This document shows positions 1-9,552 of a stretch of DNA of 44,658 nt, piece by piece. Location: assembly GCA_030681615.1 (NCBI GenBank), contig JAUXSA010000137.1, positions 1-44,658 of the forward strand, in the 5' to 3' direction. Each line of letters begins with the position of its first letter. Within the stretch, counting starts at the first letter, position 1. Below the pieces are notes generated by a model that was given only the letters and a program-made list of their open reading frames with translations, was not told the origin of the DNA and searched no databases. This DNA is from Bacteroidota bacterium. GTDB lineage: Bacteria > Bacteroidota > Bacteroidia > B-17B0 > Aurantibacillaceae. The position numbers were made by a program, and so were the translations under genes.

Positions 1-1154
1 TGTCCAGAATTAAAAGGGCCAGGGCCCGTCCACGAATAAGAGGTTGGCGCAGGATTAGCGTTAGCTACAAGGTTTAAGCCTGTTCCCTGACACAAGGTAA
101 AATTAGGTGTAGCGGTAACTGTGCCTGACGGCACAACGCCAACCGTTGTTGACCCCATTGCCTGACACTGCAAGCCATCGGTAAATGTATTAGTAACAGT
201 TAAAGAATAGGTTCCCGAGTTTATAGCTTGCGCATTAGGTAAAGAAGGGTTCTGTGCATTCGAGTTAAAGCCGTTAGGGCCGGTCCATGAATAAGATGCA
301 ACACCAGCAGTAGTAGCATTAGTGTTAAAGTTAACTACAGCACCCTGACATACAGGACCTGTATTTGAAACCGTATTAATAGTAGGTGTGGCGCTAACAT
401 TTATTGCCACTGTTTTGCTGCTTGAGCAACCGCCTGTTTCGCCGGTTAATGTATAAGTAGTACTTACAGTAGGTGTTACACTAATCGAAGCTGTATTCAC
501 ATTACCAGGCATCCATGTATAGGTTGTTGCACCTCCACCTATAATAGCAACGCTTGTTCCAGATGCACTACAAATATTTGTTGCAGATGGAGCGGTTGTA
601 ATTGTTGGTGTTGGACAACAGTTGTAATACATAAAAATTCTTCCAATACTAAAATTCACCTCAGACCAAATATTTGCCATTGGTGCTCCGGCTGCAATAC
701 AAGCTTGCATACCACTTCTTCGTAAAACAGTTGGATTACCCATAATGGTAGTTGCAAAATTTGCACCATCATAGCTGTTAATACAATTGCCGGCTCGTGA
801 TCCGTAAATACCAATAATATCTCCTGCGTTTACAGCAATGTTACAAGCTACAGTTGCATTAGATGCTACACCTGTAATTGTAAATAGTTGCACAAATGCA
901 TTTGTAGTTCCCGGAAAAGCAGGAGGAGCAGCGGCATTAAATCTTACTACTCTTATGCTTTGTAATTGACCAGCCGCACCAGGTGCATCGGGTGGAATAT
1001 GCAGCGCGCAAATATTAAATGCCACAGGAGAAGTAAAGTGGTAACCCCTAACCATACTTGAAAAAGAACCGCTTTGAGGTCCAACAGGCATTTGTGTTTG
1101 AGAATTTCCTACAAAAAAACTTAGTATAAATAAAAATATAATTAATTTTTTCAT
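1..1154 (-). CDS. Secreted Ig-like repeat protein, C-terminus missing at window edge
   Basis: A reading frame on the minus strand begins with ATG at 1152-1154 and stays open to base 1, giving about 384 residues. The start MKKLIIFLFILSFFVGNSQ is a clear signal peptide. Residues about 20-175 form a domain I do not recognise. It is followed by Ig/PKD-like units with the pattern GATTYTW...ASISV...TTYTLTG...GCSS and then ...YSWTGPNGF.... The first unit closely resembles the repeats of the giant adhesin at 30234-36767, so the two share a module. Family knowledge suggests a T9SS-secreted surface protein, but its sorting domain lies outside the window. It is separated by only 7 bases from the next upstream minus-strand gene (1162-1503). 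The open frame, signal peptide and repeat pattern are seen; the secretion route is inferred. Confidence 0.8.
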   Translation of the reverse strand, partial: MKKLIIFLFILSFFVGNSQTQMPVGPQSGSFSSMVRGYHFTSPVAFNICALHIPPDAPGAAGQLQSIRVVRFNAAAPPAFPGTTNAFVQLFTITGVASNATVACNIAVNAGDIIGIYGSRAGNCINSYDGANFATTIMGNPTVLRRSGMQACIAAGAPMANIWSEVNFSIGRIFMYYNCCPTPTITTAPSATNICSASGTSVAIIGGGATTYTWMPGNVNTASISVTPTVSTTYTLTGETGGCSSSKTVAINVSATPTINTVSNTGPVCQGAVVNFNTNATTAGVASYSWTGPNGFNSNAQNPSLPNAQAINSGTYSLTVTNTFTDGLQCQAMGSTTVGVVPSGTVTATPNFTLCQGTGLNLVANANPAPTSYSWTGPGPFNSG

Positions 1155-1161
1155 TTTAATA

Positions 1162-1503
1162 TTAATAAGTGTGAACAATATCTTTTCTGTTTTTTAATGT
1201 TGAAATGATAATAGCCGGATTTTTTTCGATCCACTCTGCTACTTTCTTTTTATAATCATCATTTATTTTTTCTCCCTTATTTAATTTAGGAAAGGTTTTT
1301 TCTTCAACAATAACGATTACATCTTGATTAGAATTATTTGGATTTGATAATCTGTCAATGATCAATGCGTTTGTTTTATCAAAGTCGTAAGTGTAACCGG
1401 TAGTGGCATCGCTAGGCAAATTTGCTTTTTTATTTGTTTGTGCAAAAAAAGATATCTGAAGCGTACAGATCAAAAGCAATGTTAAAAAAATGGATCTTTT
1501 CAT
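1162..1503 (-). CDS. Small exported protein of unknown function
   Basis: This encodes 113 residues. MKRSIFLTLLLICTLQISFFAQ is a typical signal peptide, with cleavage likely after the FAQ. The mature part is about 90 residues, charged, Lys/Asp/Asn-rich and free of Cys. It contains a predicted beta strand (DVIVIVEEKTF) and a helical stretch (DDYKKKVAEWIEKNPAII). I recognise no family. It sits just upstream of the secreted Ig-like gene, which starts 7 bases after its stop, so the two are probably co-transcribed and it may be a periplasmic or surface partner. That partnership is inference. The ATG start at 1501-1503 fits the signal peptide. Confidence 0.6.
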   Translation of the reverse strand: MKRSIFLTLLLICTLQISFFAQTNKKANLPSDATTGYTYDFDKTNALIIDRLSNPNNSNQDVIVIVEEKTFPKLNKGEKINDDYKKKVAEWIEKNPAIIISTLKNRKDIVHTY

Positions 1504-1603
1504 TTTAAAAAGTTTTTACTCTATAAAGTTACGAAAAAATAAGGCTAAATTTTAATTTTTAACTCAGCCAAAGCATTGATTTACTAGGTATTTCCAATAT
1601 TTA

Positions 1604-1637
1604 ACGCAAAAAAATCCCCAACTTACGATTGGGGATC
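1604..1637 (-). terminator. Intrinsic terminator of the 1716-aa secreted protein gene
   Basis: An 8-bp perfect stem (1614-1621 with 1629-1636, CCCC core) is followed on the minus strand by a run of seven T (1607-1613). It lies 21 bases beyond the stop codon at 1658, as expected for a Rho-independent terminator ending that transcript. It also separates it from the small exported gene starting at 1503. Confidence 0.85.
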
Positions 1638-1657
1638 TTTTAGTTTTATAACTTTTA

Positions 1658-4600
1658 TTATTTCATTAAAGTAACATGTCCGGTTTTGTTATGGATCTTA
1701 CCATCAATGTCTTTAAATTTGATCTTGTAAACATAAACATCGCCCTTTAATGGCTCATCCCCTCTGTTCTTAACAGTTCCATTCCAACCCACAGTTGCAT
1801 CTTTGGTAGAGAACAATAATTCACCCCAACGGTCAAACACCTCTAAGTTGTAAGTTTTAAGATCTAAGCCATATGGCGAGAATACGGGGATAAAGTAATC
1901 ATTTAATCCATCATAATTTGGCGTGAATGAATTTGGTATATATACTCCAAAGTCATTTTTAACCTGAATTACTTTATTAACTATACTCTTACAACCATGG
2001 ATGGTAGTAGCAGTTAATGTTATCTCATAATCACCGGCACTTGGGAAAATTACTTTTGGATCTACATCATTTAACTGGTAAAGATTTCCGATTTGCCATT
2101 GATAAGTGCTGTGTCCTAAGATAGTAGTTAAGTTAGAGAATTGTACCTCAGGAGTAGCAATAGTAACCTCATCAGGATTATAACTAAAATCTGCATTAGG
2201 CACTTCGTATACTTCTATAGGATGATCTAAAACTGCTTGTGTAGAACAACCGATCTCATCCTGGTAATTAAATGTTACAGTGTATGAACCTGGAGTTGCA
2301 TAAACGTGAGTAAGACTTAATCCTGATTGTGGTTCAGATCCATCACCTAAATTCCAAAGCCCGGTTCCGCTATTTGTACTTGGTGTATTAAGGATTACCT
2401 CAACCGGCGCACAACCTTTTTCAAGATTACTTAGGATCGAAACTACGGGGAGGTCGTTAACCTGGATGCGTATTGCACTTGTATCAGGACATAAACTTGC
2501 TGTTGGCATAGAGTGCGTTAAATAAGTAATAACATTGTTGTTACCGATGTTAGCATTTGCAGGAGTGAAAATACTTCCAATAACACCTGGGCCGTTCCAA
2601 AGTCCACCCGGATTTTGAACAATACTATTTAAGTTAATAGGCGCGTCATTTTTACAATATGGTCCTGCATACTTTGCAAAATCTGCCGAAACAAATTGTT
2701 CAATTGTTACTGTAGTAGTTGCAAAAGCAATACAAGGCCCTGAAGTAACAGTGTAATTAATTAAGTTATCTCCAATAATACCGAAGGAAGGACTGAAGCC
2801 ACCAGTTGGAGTTGTAGCACCATTATTAACACCGCTAAACACACCACCTAAAGGCGATACCTGTAATTGCACCGGAGGGCCAACATTACAGAAAGGCCCA
2901 ATTTTAGTAATGGCAGGGGCTGCCAAAGAGTATACATTAACTGCCAAAGTTGCTTGTGCAGGGCATAAACCACTTGGAGAAGACGAAGTGTTATACGCTA
3001 TAACAATACTTCCAACACCTGAAGTTGCAGGATTAAATAAAGTACCTGTAATACCTGAACCACTCCATATACCTAAGTTATTAGTAGTAAGTGGTATTAA
3101 ATTTATTGGGGCATTTGTATTACACTGGTCAGCTATACTACCAGTAATTACAGCAGGCACATAAGCTTCAATAGAAATTGTTTTTGTATCCTGAACGTTA
3201 CAAGTATTTGTTCCTATAACATACTGAACAGTATTAACCCCTATGGCAGCAAGTGCCGGACTAAATGTACCGGCAATATTATTATAAGCAGTTGCAGTCC
3301 ATGTTCCGGTATTAGGTGCAACAGCTAATGCAAAATCTGGTGCGTTATTACAATATGGTCCCACCTGAGTAATTGTTGGTTGTGGTGGATTTAATACCGA
3401 CACTAATAACTGTCTTGTATCAGGACACAATGTTGCATTAGGAGCTGATGTTGTATTGTATTGTAAAGTATAGATATTAGTTGCTAAACCAATTGGATTA
3501 AATGAATAAGTTCCAACCACACCGGTTCCAGACCAAATACCATTTACAGTACTTTGAACAATAGCATTTAAATTAGCGGCCGGACTTGTAACGCATAAGT
3601 TACCAACCGAACCTGTTAATGCAGCCGTATTAAACTGAGTAACAAGGAATGACCCTGTATTCGTTGCAACACAGGTACCAATACCAACAGCATACATAAA
3701 TGTGTTTGTTCCAATAGCTGCTAACGAAGGTGTAATAATACCGGTATTAAGGTTAATTGGAAGTGAAGGTACACTTGTTGTAAATGTTCCACCTGTAGGA
3801 TTAACTGTAATTGTTATTGGCGATGCATTTGTACAAAACTCATTAATTGGAGTAATTGTAGGCGTTACAGGGTTAACAACAGTTACAGCAAACGTATTGG
3901 TGATAGGACAGTTTACAAATGTTGGTGTAACAACAACTGAGTAATTAATTGTAGAAACAGTACCCGGCAATGTGGTAGGCGTTATAACACTTGTTGTTTG
4001 TGTAGTGTTAGACAAGAATGTTGAGGGTGACCAAGCATATGTAAACATATTAGCAGAGGTTGTAGGACAATTACCAAACCTACTGTTTGGTCTGTTTGGT
4101 GAAAACCCACTAACTAAGTTTGTATTACAACTCGAAGTAAGATTAAATGAATAACGAAAAGCACAAGAGTTATATGTTGTTGGTGTATAACGACAAGTAG
4201 AGCCCTGAAATGTCCATGTTGCTGCGTTCTGACATAGATCTACCAAAATATTTGAAACTCCGTCCCAAAAATATGGAGTTGCAAAATTATGTTGGTTCCA
4301 TCCGGTAACAGGGGTATAATTTGGTGTGTTATAAACCTGAGTAAAGCCGGCATTATCCATTACTGTTACAACAGAAGCAGTAGTACATTTAATTTTAATA
4401 GTATAATTAGGTATATTAACAATGCCATTTGGTGCACTGCAATCAAATGCTAAACTTGTAATATAGCCTGGCAGAACTCCCATTGCAGTTAATTCTGCCG
4501 CCCTGTATAATATTTGTGTATGGTTATCATAATAGTACTTTGAATACGGTTGTGGAAACTGCCATACTTGCCCTACTGTATTTCCTGTTCCAAGTATTTT

Positions 4601-6808
4601 TTGGCTTGGATTTCCGCAAGCAGGACCAACCCCTGTATTAGAACAAGGCGTACCAACTATTTGGTTAACAAGATTTACTGAAGCTGTAATGTTATTACCC
4701 TGACAAATAGTTGATGTTAATGGGGCTAAATTATACGTAAATGTATATGGTGAAACAGTAAATGTTGCACTGTATTTACAAGATCCGTCAAAAGCAATAA
4801 CACTATAGGTACCCCCAGCTAAACCAGTTGGAATAAAAGTATTTGAAGATGTTGGTTGCAACGAAGCACTATATGCCGGCCCAGATGTTGAGAAAACAGA
4901 ATATGAATTTAACCCTGGAGGTGTATTTGCTGCTGGAGTAATAACTATAGCAGCTGTACCATTTGTAGCTGCAGGACATATAACACCAATGCTGGGCACA
5001 GCAACAGCACCCGGAGGTGTTGACTGAAGTGTGTATCTTACCGAATCTTTACAGCCTTGAGGTGTTGTATAAGATAGCCAATAAACAGCATTGTTAACAG
5101 GGCCATTCACCGTATAATTTGCAGCTGTACCTAACGGCGCGGGTATAGGAGTTAAATTATTATACCACTGGAAGTTCGTTCCCCCGACCGTTGTTAAATA
5201 AGCCTGAGTACCACAAAATGGTTTAGTAAATAGAAATATATTTGGTGGCGATGTGCCAATTACAAATGTTGATGTAGCAGTACCACAGTTACCACCGCCA
5301 CCCTGAACGGCAATTGAATATGAGCCGGGTGGTAAATTATTTATAACAGAGCCCGTTGAGGCTGTTAAATTTAATGTCGGATTTGAAATACTTGTGTACG
5401 TATATGTTATTTGCGCACTACTACCAGAAGCATAAACCGTGGCTGAACCGCTGGCCCCTCCCGGACAAGTTGAACTAGTGCCAATACCATTAATATAAAC
5501 ACTGGATACTTTTATAGTATCTTTTGCAGTAAATGTACAACCTGAAGCTGAAACCATGGTTACTGTAAATACCTGGCCTGCGCTTACTGGCGAAACTGTA
5601 ACGTTAGGTGTGTTTGCTAAAGCTGGTGTATATGAAACCCCGGCAGGACCAGTCCATTGATATGTTGCGTAACCTAAAGGTGCTACTATACTTGCTACGT
5701 TTGAACCAAAGCAGAAACTAACCGGACCGCCAATTGGGCCGCCATTACCACCCAAACCACTACCAACTAAATTACCACCACATTTTGCGTCAAAAAAAGC
5801 TGAGCCATGGTGCGCACCGCCATTACAATCTCCGCTGGTAACTTTGATAGTAACACAGCTACCCAAATAAGGTGTCAAATCTATATATTTTACTACCCAA
5901 TTAGTCCATGAAATACCGCTTGTAACAGAATATCCGCCAACACCAGATTGACAACCTGTACCAGATGGGGTTAAACTGATCGAAGAACAAGGAAGCGGGG
6001 CGCCCGCACAATTATATAAGTCTACTTTAAAAAAAGGTTGATCGCAACAGGCATGACCTGAACCATCCCATGACCCCGCATAAGCAAATTGGAATAATGT
6101 ATTTGCCGCAGTAACAGGAAATGTTTGTTTGATCTGGTTAATTAAAACTCCCGGAGAAGTATTGCCCATGCGAGCTACCCTTGTTCCGCCTAAAGGTGAA
6201 TGAGGAACGGTTCCAATATATTGTACTCCTAACACGGGTGTTGCAACAATTGAAAATTCAGGGCTTCCATTTGCGCCATAATTTGGGGTTACGCAGGCGC
6301 CACCATTAGGAAATCCATTATTTCCACTTCCAATTGTCCAACCGGCAACTGCTAAACCTGTATTATAAACTCCAACGGGTGTTGCTTCGAAATCTTCATT
6401 AACGCAGGGAGCGGCTAAAACAGAGTTAGTGCTGCTGCCCGGAGGTTTGTTGCCATATGATGAAGGATCTGGAGCAGTATAGCTGCCTATTTTGTATTTT
6501 TCATTTATGAATTCGCGTTTTTGTGTATTCATAACATACATGAATTCTGCACCATAAAAGCCTCTTCCTAAAAGCTGAGCTTTTAAAGTATTTTCATCAA
6601 AACCTTTTAATGAATCAGCATAAAAATGAACATAATTTTTAAACGACGATGCAGAGTTTAAATAGGCTTGATTCTCAATAAAACCTTTTTTTACGTCTGC
6701 TACAACTTCTCCTGAGGATTGTGTGTTTTCCGCGCTTTTATTTGTTTGAGCATTAAGTGATATACTTAAAGTTACTAAAACAAAAAATGCCAATTTAAAA
6801 TTCTTCAT
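1658..6808 (-). CDS. Giant multidomain T9SS (type B) secreted protein
   Basis: This encodes 1716 residues when started at MKNFKLAFFVLVTLSISLNAQ, the Met at 6806-6808 that gives a clean signal peptide; a start four codons upstream is possible. Order: a linker to about residue 135; a jelly-roll-like domain beginning at NEDFEATPVGVYN; SprB-like and PKD-like Ig units with conserved Cys; a Cys-containing domain (QILYRAAELTAMGVLPGYITSL) of a type seen in many Bacteroidota cell-surface proteins; then about three alternating pairs of roughly 80-residue repeats (PYCNNAP..., ...IWSGTGV... motifs); then PKD domains near residues 1430-1610. The last 98 residues (PNSFTPNYDGLND...FDRWGE...GWNG...TGHVTLMK) are the gliding-motility-associated type B sorting domain. 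It is therefore expected to be exported by Sec, then carried across the outer membrane by the T9SS and held at or released from the surface. Adhesion is the probable role (inferred). It ends in its own terminator. Confidence 0.9.
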   Translation of the reverse strand: MKNFKLAFFVLVTLSISLNAQTNKSAENTQSSGEVVADVKKGFIENQAYLNSASSFKNYVHFYADSLKGFDENTLKAQLLGRGFYGAEFMYVMNTQKREFINEKYKIGSYTAPDPSSYGNKPPGSSTNSVLAAPCVNEDFEATPVGVYNTGLAVAGWTIGSGNNGFPNGGACVTPNYGANGSPEFSIVATPVLGVQYIGTVPHSPLGGTRVARMGNTSPGVLINQIKQTFPVTAANTLFQFAYAGSWDGSGHACCDQPFFKVDLYNCAGAPLPCSSISLTPSGTGCQSGVGGYSVTSGISWTNWVVKYIDLTPYLGSCVTIKVTSGDCNGGAHHGSAFFDAKCGGNLVGSGLGGNGGPIGGPVSFCFGSNVASIVAPLGYATYQWTGPAGVSYTPALANTPNVTVSPVSAGQVFTVTMVSASGCTFTAKDTIKVSSVYINGIGTSSTCPGGASGSATVYASGSSAQITYTYTSISNPTLNLTASTGSVINNLPPGSYSIAVQGGGGNCGTATSTFVIGTSPPNIFLFTKPFCGTQAYLTTVGGTNFQWYNNLTPIPAPLGTAANYTVNGPVNNAVYWLSYTTPQGCKDSVRYTLQSTPPGAVAVPSIGVICPAATNGTAAIVITPAANTPPGLNSYSVFSTSGPAYSASLQPTSSNTFIPTGLAGGTYSVIAFDGSCKYSATFTVSPYTFTYNLAPLTSTICQGNNITASVNLVNQIVGTPCSNTGVGPACGNPSQKILGTGNTVGQVWQFPQPYSKYYYDNHTQILYRAAELTAMGVLPGYITSLAFDCSAPNGIVNIPNYTIKIKCTTASVVTVMDNAGFTQVYNTPNYTPVTGWNQHNFATPYFWDGVSNILVDLCQNAATWTFQGSTCRYTPTTYNSCAFRYSFNLTSSCNTNLVSGFSPNRPNSRFGNCPTTSANMFTYAWSPSTFLSNTTQTTSVITPTTLPGTVSTINYSVVVTPTFVNCPITNTFAVTVVNPVTPTITPINEFCTNASPITITVNPTGGTFTTSVPSLPINLNTGIITPSLAAIGTNTFMYAVGIGTCVATNTGSFLVTQFNTAALTGSVGNLCVTSPAANLNAIVQSTVNGIWSGTGVVGTYSFNPIGLATNIYTLQYNTTSAPNATLCPDTRQLLVSVLNPPQPTITQVGPYCNNAPDFALAVAPNTGTWTATAYNNIAGTFSPALAAIGVNTVQYVIGTNTCNVQDTKTISIEAYVPAVITGSIADQCNTNAPINLIPLTTNNLGIWSGSGITGTLFNPATSGVGSIVIAYNTSSSPSGLCPAQATLAVNVYSLAAPAITKIGPFCNVGPPVQLQVSPLGGVFSGVNNGATTPTGGFSPSFGIIGDNLINYTVTSGPCIAFATTTVTIEQFVSADFAKYAGPYCKNDAPINLNSIVQNPGGLWNGPGVIGSIFTPANANIGNNNVITYLTHSMPTASLCPDTSAIRIQVNDLPVVSILSNLEKGCAPVEVILNTPSTNSGTGLWNLGDGSEPQSGLSLTHVYATPGSYTVTFNYQDEIGCSTQAVLDHPIEVYEVPNADFSYNPDEVTIATPEVQFSNLTTILGHSTYQWQIGNLYQLNDVDPKVIFPSAGDYEITLTATTIHGCKSIVNKVIQVKNDFGVYIPNSFTPNYDGLNDYFIPVFSPYGLDLKTYNLEVFDRWGELLFSTKDATVGWNGTVKNRGDEPLKGDVYVYKIKFKDIDGKIHNKTGHVTLMK

Positions 6809-6947
6809 AATGTATTCCAATTTTTAGTAAATTTAGTTTATGGTCTAAAAAACACGGCATTACTTACTCATTTATATGGTTAGTTCGCTAATTTTAACGC
6901 CCTATTGACCGATTTTAACATTTCAACATGCTTTATCTGATCTAAAC

Positions 6948-6980
6948 GAAAAAGGGTCGACAAAATGCCGACCCTTTAAT
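6948..6980 (-). terminator. Intrinsic terminator after the Bax inhibitor-1 family gene
   Basis: A 9-bp stem (6951-6959 with 6969-6977, GGGTCG core) is followed by a T tract when read on the minus strand (complement of the A run at 6948-6953). It begins 23 bases past the stop of the gene at 7003-7737 and closes the minus-strand envelope gene group. Confidence 0.85.
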
Positions 6981-7002
6981 TCTACTGAAATTTGGTTCTT
7001 TA

Positions 7003-7737
7003 TTATTTTCTGCCTCCAAATAAACGTAACAGAAATAAAAATAAATTAATAAAATCAAGGTACAAAGTTAAGGCGCCCATAACAGCATATTTACGACTCT
7101 CTGTTGAATCACCGGCTTGTTCTCCAATATTCTTAATTTTTTGAACATCATACGCTGTTAAACCTGTAAATATAATTACACCAATTATGCTAATGATATA
7201 ATCCATACCAGGACTGCGCATAAAAAGATTGATCAACGAAGCAATTACAATTCCAATTAACCCGATCATTAATAAGCTTCCCATTTTTGTGAGGTCTGTT
7301 TTGGTAGTATAGCCTGCAATAGCCATTAAAGCAAATAAACCGGCAGTACTTAAAAATACTTTATAAATAGAACCGATATTATAAACGAAAAATATAAAAC
7401 TAAAACTGATCCCATTAATAATTGAGTACGCAACAAAGGTTCCAATTAAAACCGGTAACGACATTTTATTGATGCCAAAACTCATGGCCAAAACAAAAAG
7501 TAAAGGTGCAAACATTACTACATAAGCTAAAGTGCTTGGAGCAAAACCGCCAAATTCGTTTGGCTCTAAAAGTAAAGAGGTTAATTGCGGAACGTAGGCA
7601 AATACTATTGCAGAAAGAGTTGTAAGTACCATTGCTAAACTCATCCAGGCAAAAGCCGAACGTAATACGGTATTTTGGCTCGTAATTGTTGTGCTTTCCA
7701 TTTTTTCAATGGGTGTATTTCTAAAATTTGTGTTCAT
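7003..7737 (-). CDS. Bax inhibitor-1 / YccA family membrane protein
   Basis: This encodes 244 residues, the usual length for bacterial BI-1 (UPF0005) proteins. A short polar N-terminus (to about residue 28) is followed by about seven hydrophobic segments. The family-typical end is present: an acidic/polar loop (GLTAYDVQKIKNIGE) before the last membrane part with ALTLYLDFINLFLFLLRLFG. Such proteins are inner-membrane, often linked to calcium leak or membrane protein quality control. No substrate can be assigned here. It has a plausible -7 element 18 bases upstream and a terminator downstream, so it can be transcribed on its own as well as from the ftsX side. Confidence 0.9.
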   Translation of the reverse strand: MNTNFRNTPIEKMESTTITSQNTVLRSAFAWMSLAMVLTTLSAIVFAYVPQLTSLLLEPNEFGGFAPSTLAYVVMFAPLLFVLAMSFGINKMSLPVLIGTFVAYSIINGISFSFIFFVYNIGSIYKVFLSTAGLFALMAIAGYTTKTDLTKMGSLLMIGLIGIVIASLINLFMRSPGMDYIISIIGVIIFTGLTAYDVQKIKNIGEQAGDSTESRKYAVMGALTLYLDFINLFLFLLRLFGGRK

Positions 7738-7755
7738 AGTTAAAATTTTGAATTA

Positions 7756-7763
7756 CAAATTTA
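7756..7763 (-). promoter_or_regulatory. Candidate -7 promoter element for the BI-1 gene
   Basis: On the minus strand this reads TAAATTTG, an exact match to the Bacteroidota -7 consensus TAnnTTTG, 18 bases before the ATG. I see no good TTTG at the -33 position, so the call rests on one box only. Confidence 0.35.
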
Positions 7764-7796
7764 ATAAATAAAGTAACACCGTATAGTTAAGAATAA

Positions 7797-8666
7797 CTAA
7801 AAATAAAGGTCGCTTGTTTTTAAACGAAGGAAGCGCAAAACCGCAAGCATGGCGCTAAAGGCCGAAATAATAACGCCCACCAGCACAATGGCCGAAAATA
7901 AAATAAGCAGTAAATTTTCGTCCTGCAATTGCAAAAGATCAGGAATAAACCGTGTGCTTATTGCCAAAAGACCTACAAGCAAAATGCTGGCAATTATACC
8001 TGCAATTATGCCCTGACGCACACCTTTAAAAATAAAAGGTTTGCTTATAAAAGAACGCGTGGCTCCCACAAGATACATTGTTCGGATTAAAAAGCGCTGC
8101 GAATAAATTGACAGGCGAATGGTGTTATTTATAAGCGCAATAGCCACTACCAAAAGCGCCCCACTAAAAATTAATATAAAAAAAGCAATTGCTTTTGTAT
8201 TCTTATTTAAATTGTTGATCATGTCTTTTTGATAAACAACTTCTTTAATGTAATTTTTTTGCAACAAACTTTTTTCAATGATCTGTAACGTATCTGTATT
8301 GGCGTAATTTGCATTTAGCTTAACCTCCAACGAATTCAATAAAGGATTGCTTCCTAAAAAAGAAACAAAATCCTCACCAAGATCGGCCTTTAGCTTTTCA
8401 GCGGCTTGTTCTTTATTGATCAGATTAACACTTTTAGCATATTTAGAATTACTTATCTCTTGCAGCAAACCATCCGTTTGTGCTGAGCTGGCAGTGTCTT
8501 TTAAATAAATTTGAAAGCCTACATTCTCTTTAAAGTGTTTTGATAATTTATTGGCGTTAATTACTATCAGGCCCAAAGCCCCTAACATGAAGAGCACCAA
8601 CGATAAGCTAATGATCACTGTTATTCCGGAAGTACGTAATCGTTTTTTTGTCAGGTTATCGCTCAC
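7797..8666 (-). CDS. ftsX: Cell division protein FtsX
   Basis: This encodes 289 residues with the FtsX layout. A basic cytoplasmic start (MSDNLTKKRLRTSG) and a first membrane helix at about residues 16-36 are followed by a periplasmic domain to about residue 155 (VGFQIYLKDTASSAQTDGLLQEI resembles other FtsX extracellular domains). Three further helices follow, in the order of the FtsX/MacB permease fold. FtsX pairs with the ATPase FtsE at the septum and activates peptidoglycan hydrolases across the membrane. ftsE is not in this window. The neighbouring uppP and DUF3098 genes are common companions of ftsX in Bacteroidota, though here their order is altered. Confidence 0.9.
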   Translation of the reverse strand: MSDNLTKKRLRTSGITVIISLSLVLFMLGALGLIVINANKLSKHFKENVGFQIYLKDTASSAQTDGLLQEISNSKYAKSVNLINKEQAAEKLKADLGEDFVSFLGSNPLLNSLEVKLNANYANTDTLQIIEKSLLQKNYIKEVVYQKDMINNLNKNTKAIAFFILIFSGALLVVAIALINNTIRLSIYSQRFLIRTMYLVGATRSFISKPFIFKGVRQGIIAGIIASILLVGLLAISTRFIPDLLQLQDENLLLILFSAIVLVGVIISAFSAMLAVLRFLRLKTSDLYF

Positions 8667-8756
8667 TGTAAATAATTTATAAGCGAATTTATTTTTTTAT
8701 TCGATGCTTAAATTCAAATACAAAAAGATTAATTAACAAGCCGGTGTTTGTTAAGA

Positions 8757-9548
8757 TCAGGCAGTAAGCTGGAGACCGGTATACAAAGCGTAAACCAAAA
8801 ATAAAACACCAAGAATTATCCTGTAAATACCGAAGTGTTTAAAGCCATACTTATTTAAAAAGGCAACAAAACCTTTAACAGCAAAAATAGCTACAATAAA
8901 AGCTATTATAGCTCCAAACAATAATAGTTTAATGTCTTCCGAATGGATATTATCCTTTTCTTTTAAAAGATCGTAACCAGATGCCGCAAACATGGTTGGT
9001 ATGGCTAAAAGAAAAGAAAATTCTGCCGCTTGTTTTCTGTCAAAGCCCGAAAAAACACCGCCAAAAATTGTTGCGGCCGCTCGTGAAACACCAGGCACCA
9101 TTGATAAGCACTGTATCAATCCAATTTTTAATGCGTTACCATAACTAATATCTTCTACATTCTTATATTCACTCTTTTTCTGTTCACTCCATTTATCCAA
9201 TAATATTAAAACCACACCGCCAATTATGAGAGAGATGCTTACAGTAAAAGGATTGAATAAATAATGCTTAATAGTTTTGTAGGCTAAAAGACCAATAATT
9301 CCGGTTGGCAAAAAAGCAACCAAGAGCTTTAAATATATATTTATTCCAACAAAAAAACGTTTAATGTAAATTGCCAATACCGCCAATATAGCCCCAAGCT
9401 GAATAACGATCTCAAATGTTTTGGCAAAATTCGCATCCTCAATTTTCATTAACGAGTCGGCAAGGATCATATGGCCGGTTGAAGAAACTGGTAAGAACTC
9501 GGTTAATCCTTCAATAATTGCAATAATAAAAGCTTGTAAATACGACAT
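8757..9548 (-). CDS. uppP: Undecaprenyl-diphosphatase UppP (BacA family)
   Basis: This encodes 263 residues, all-membrane. Both signatures are present: EGLTEFLPVSSTGH at residues 13-26 and PGVSRAAATI at 152-161 with the key Arg156. The enzyme removes a phosphate from undecaprenyl diphosphate to regenerate the lipid carrier for peptidoglycan and surface polysaccharide. That ties in with the WecA/MraY-like transferase encoded at 13978, which consumes the carrier. The gene starts 4 bases after the stop of the upstream small membrane protein (9553-9963), so it is probably in one transcript with DUF3098, that protein and ftsX. Confidence 0.96.
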   Translation of the reverse strand: MSYLQAFIIAIIEGLTEFLPVSSTGHMILADSLMKIEDANFAKTFEIVIQLGAILAVLAIYIKRFFVGINIYLKLLVAFLPTGIIGLLAYKTIKHYLFNPFTVSISLIIGGVVLILLDKWSEQKKSEYKNVEDISYGNALKIGLIQCLSMVPGVSRAAATIFGGVFSGFDRKQAAEFSFLLAIPTMFAASGYDLLKEKDNIHSEDIKLLLFGAIIAFIVAIFAVKGFVAFLNKYGFKHFGIYRIILGVLFLVYALYTGLQLTA

Positions 9549-9552
9549 AAAT

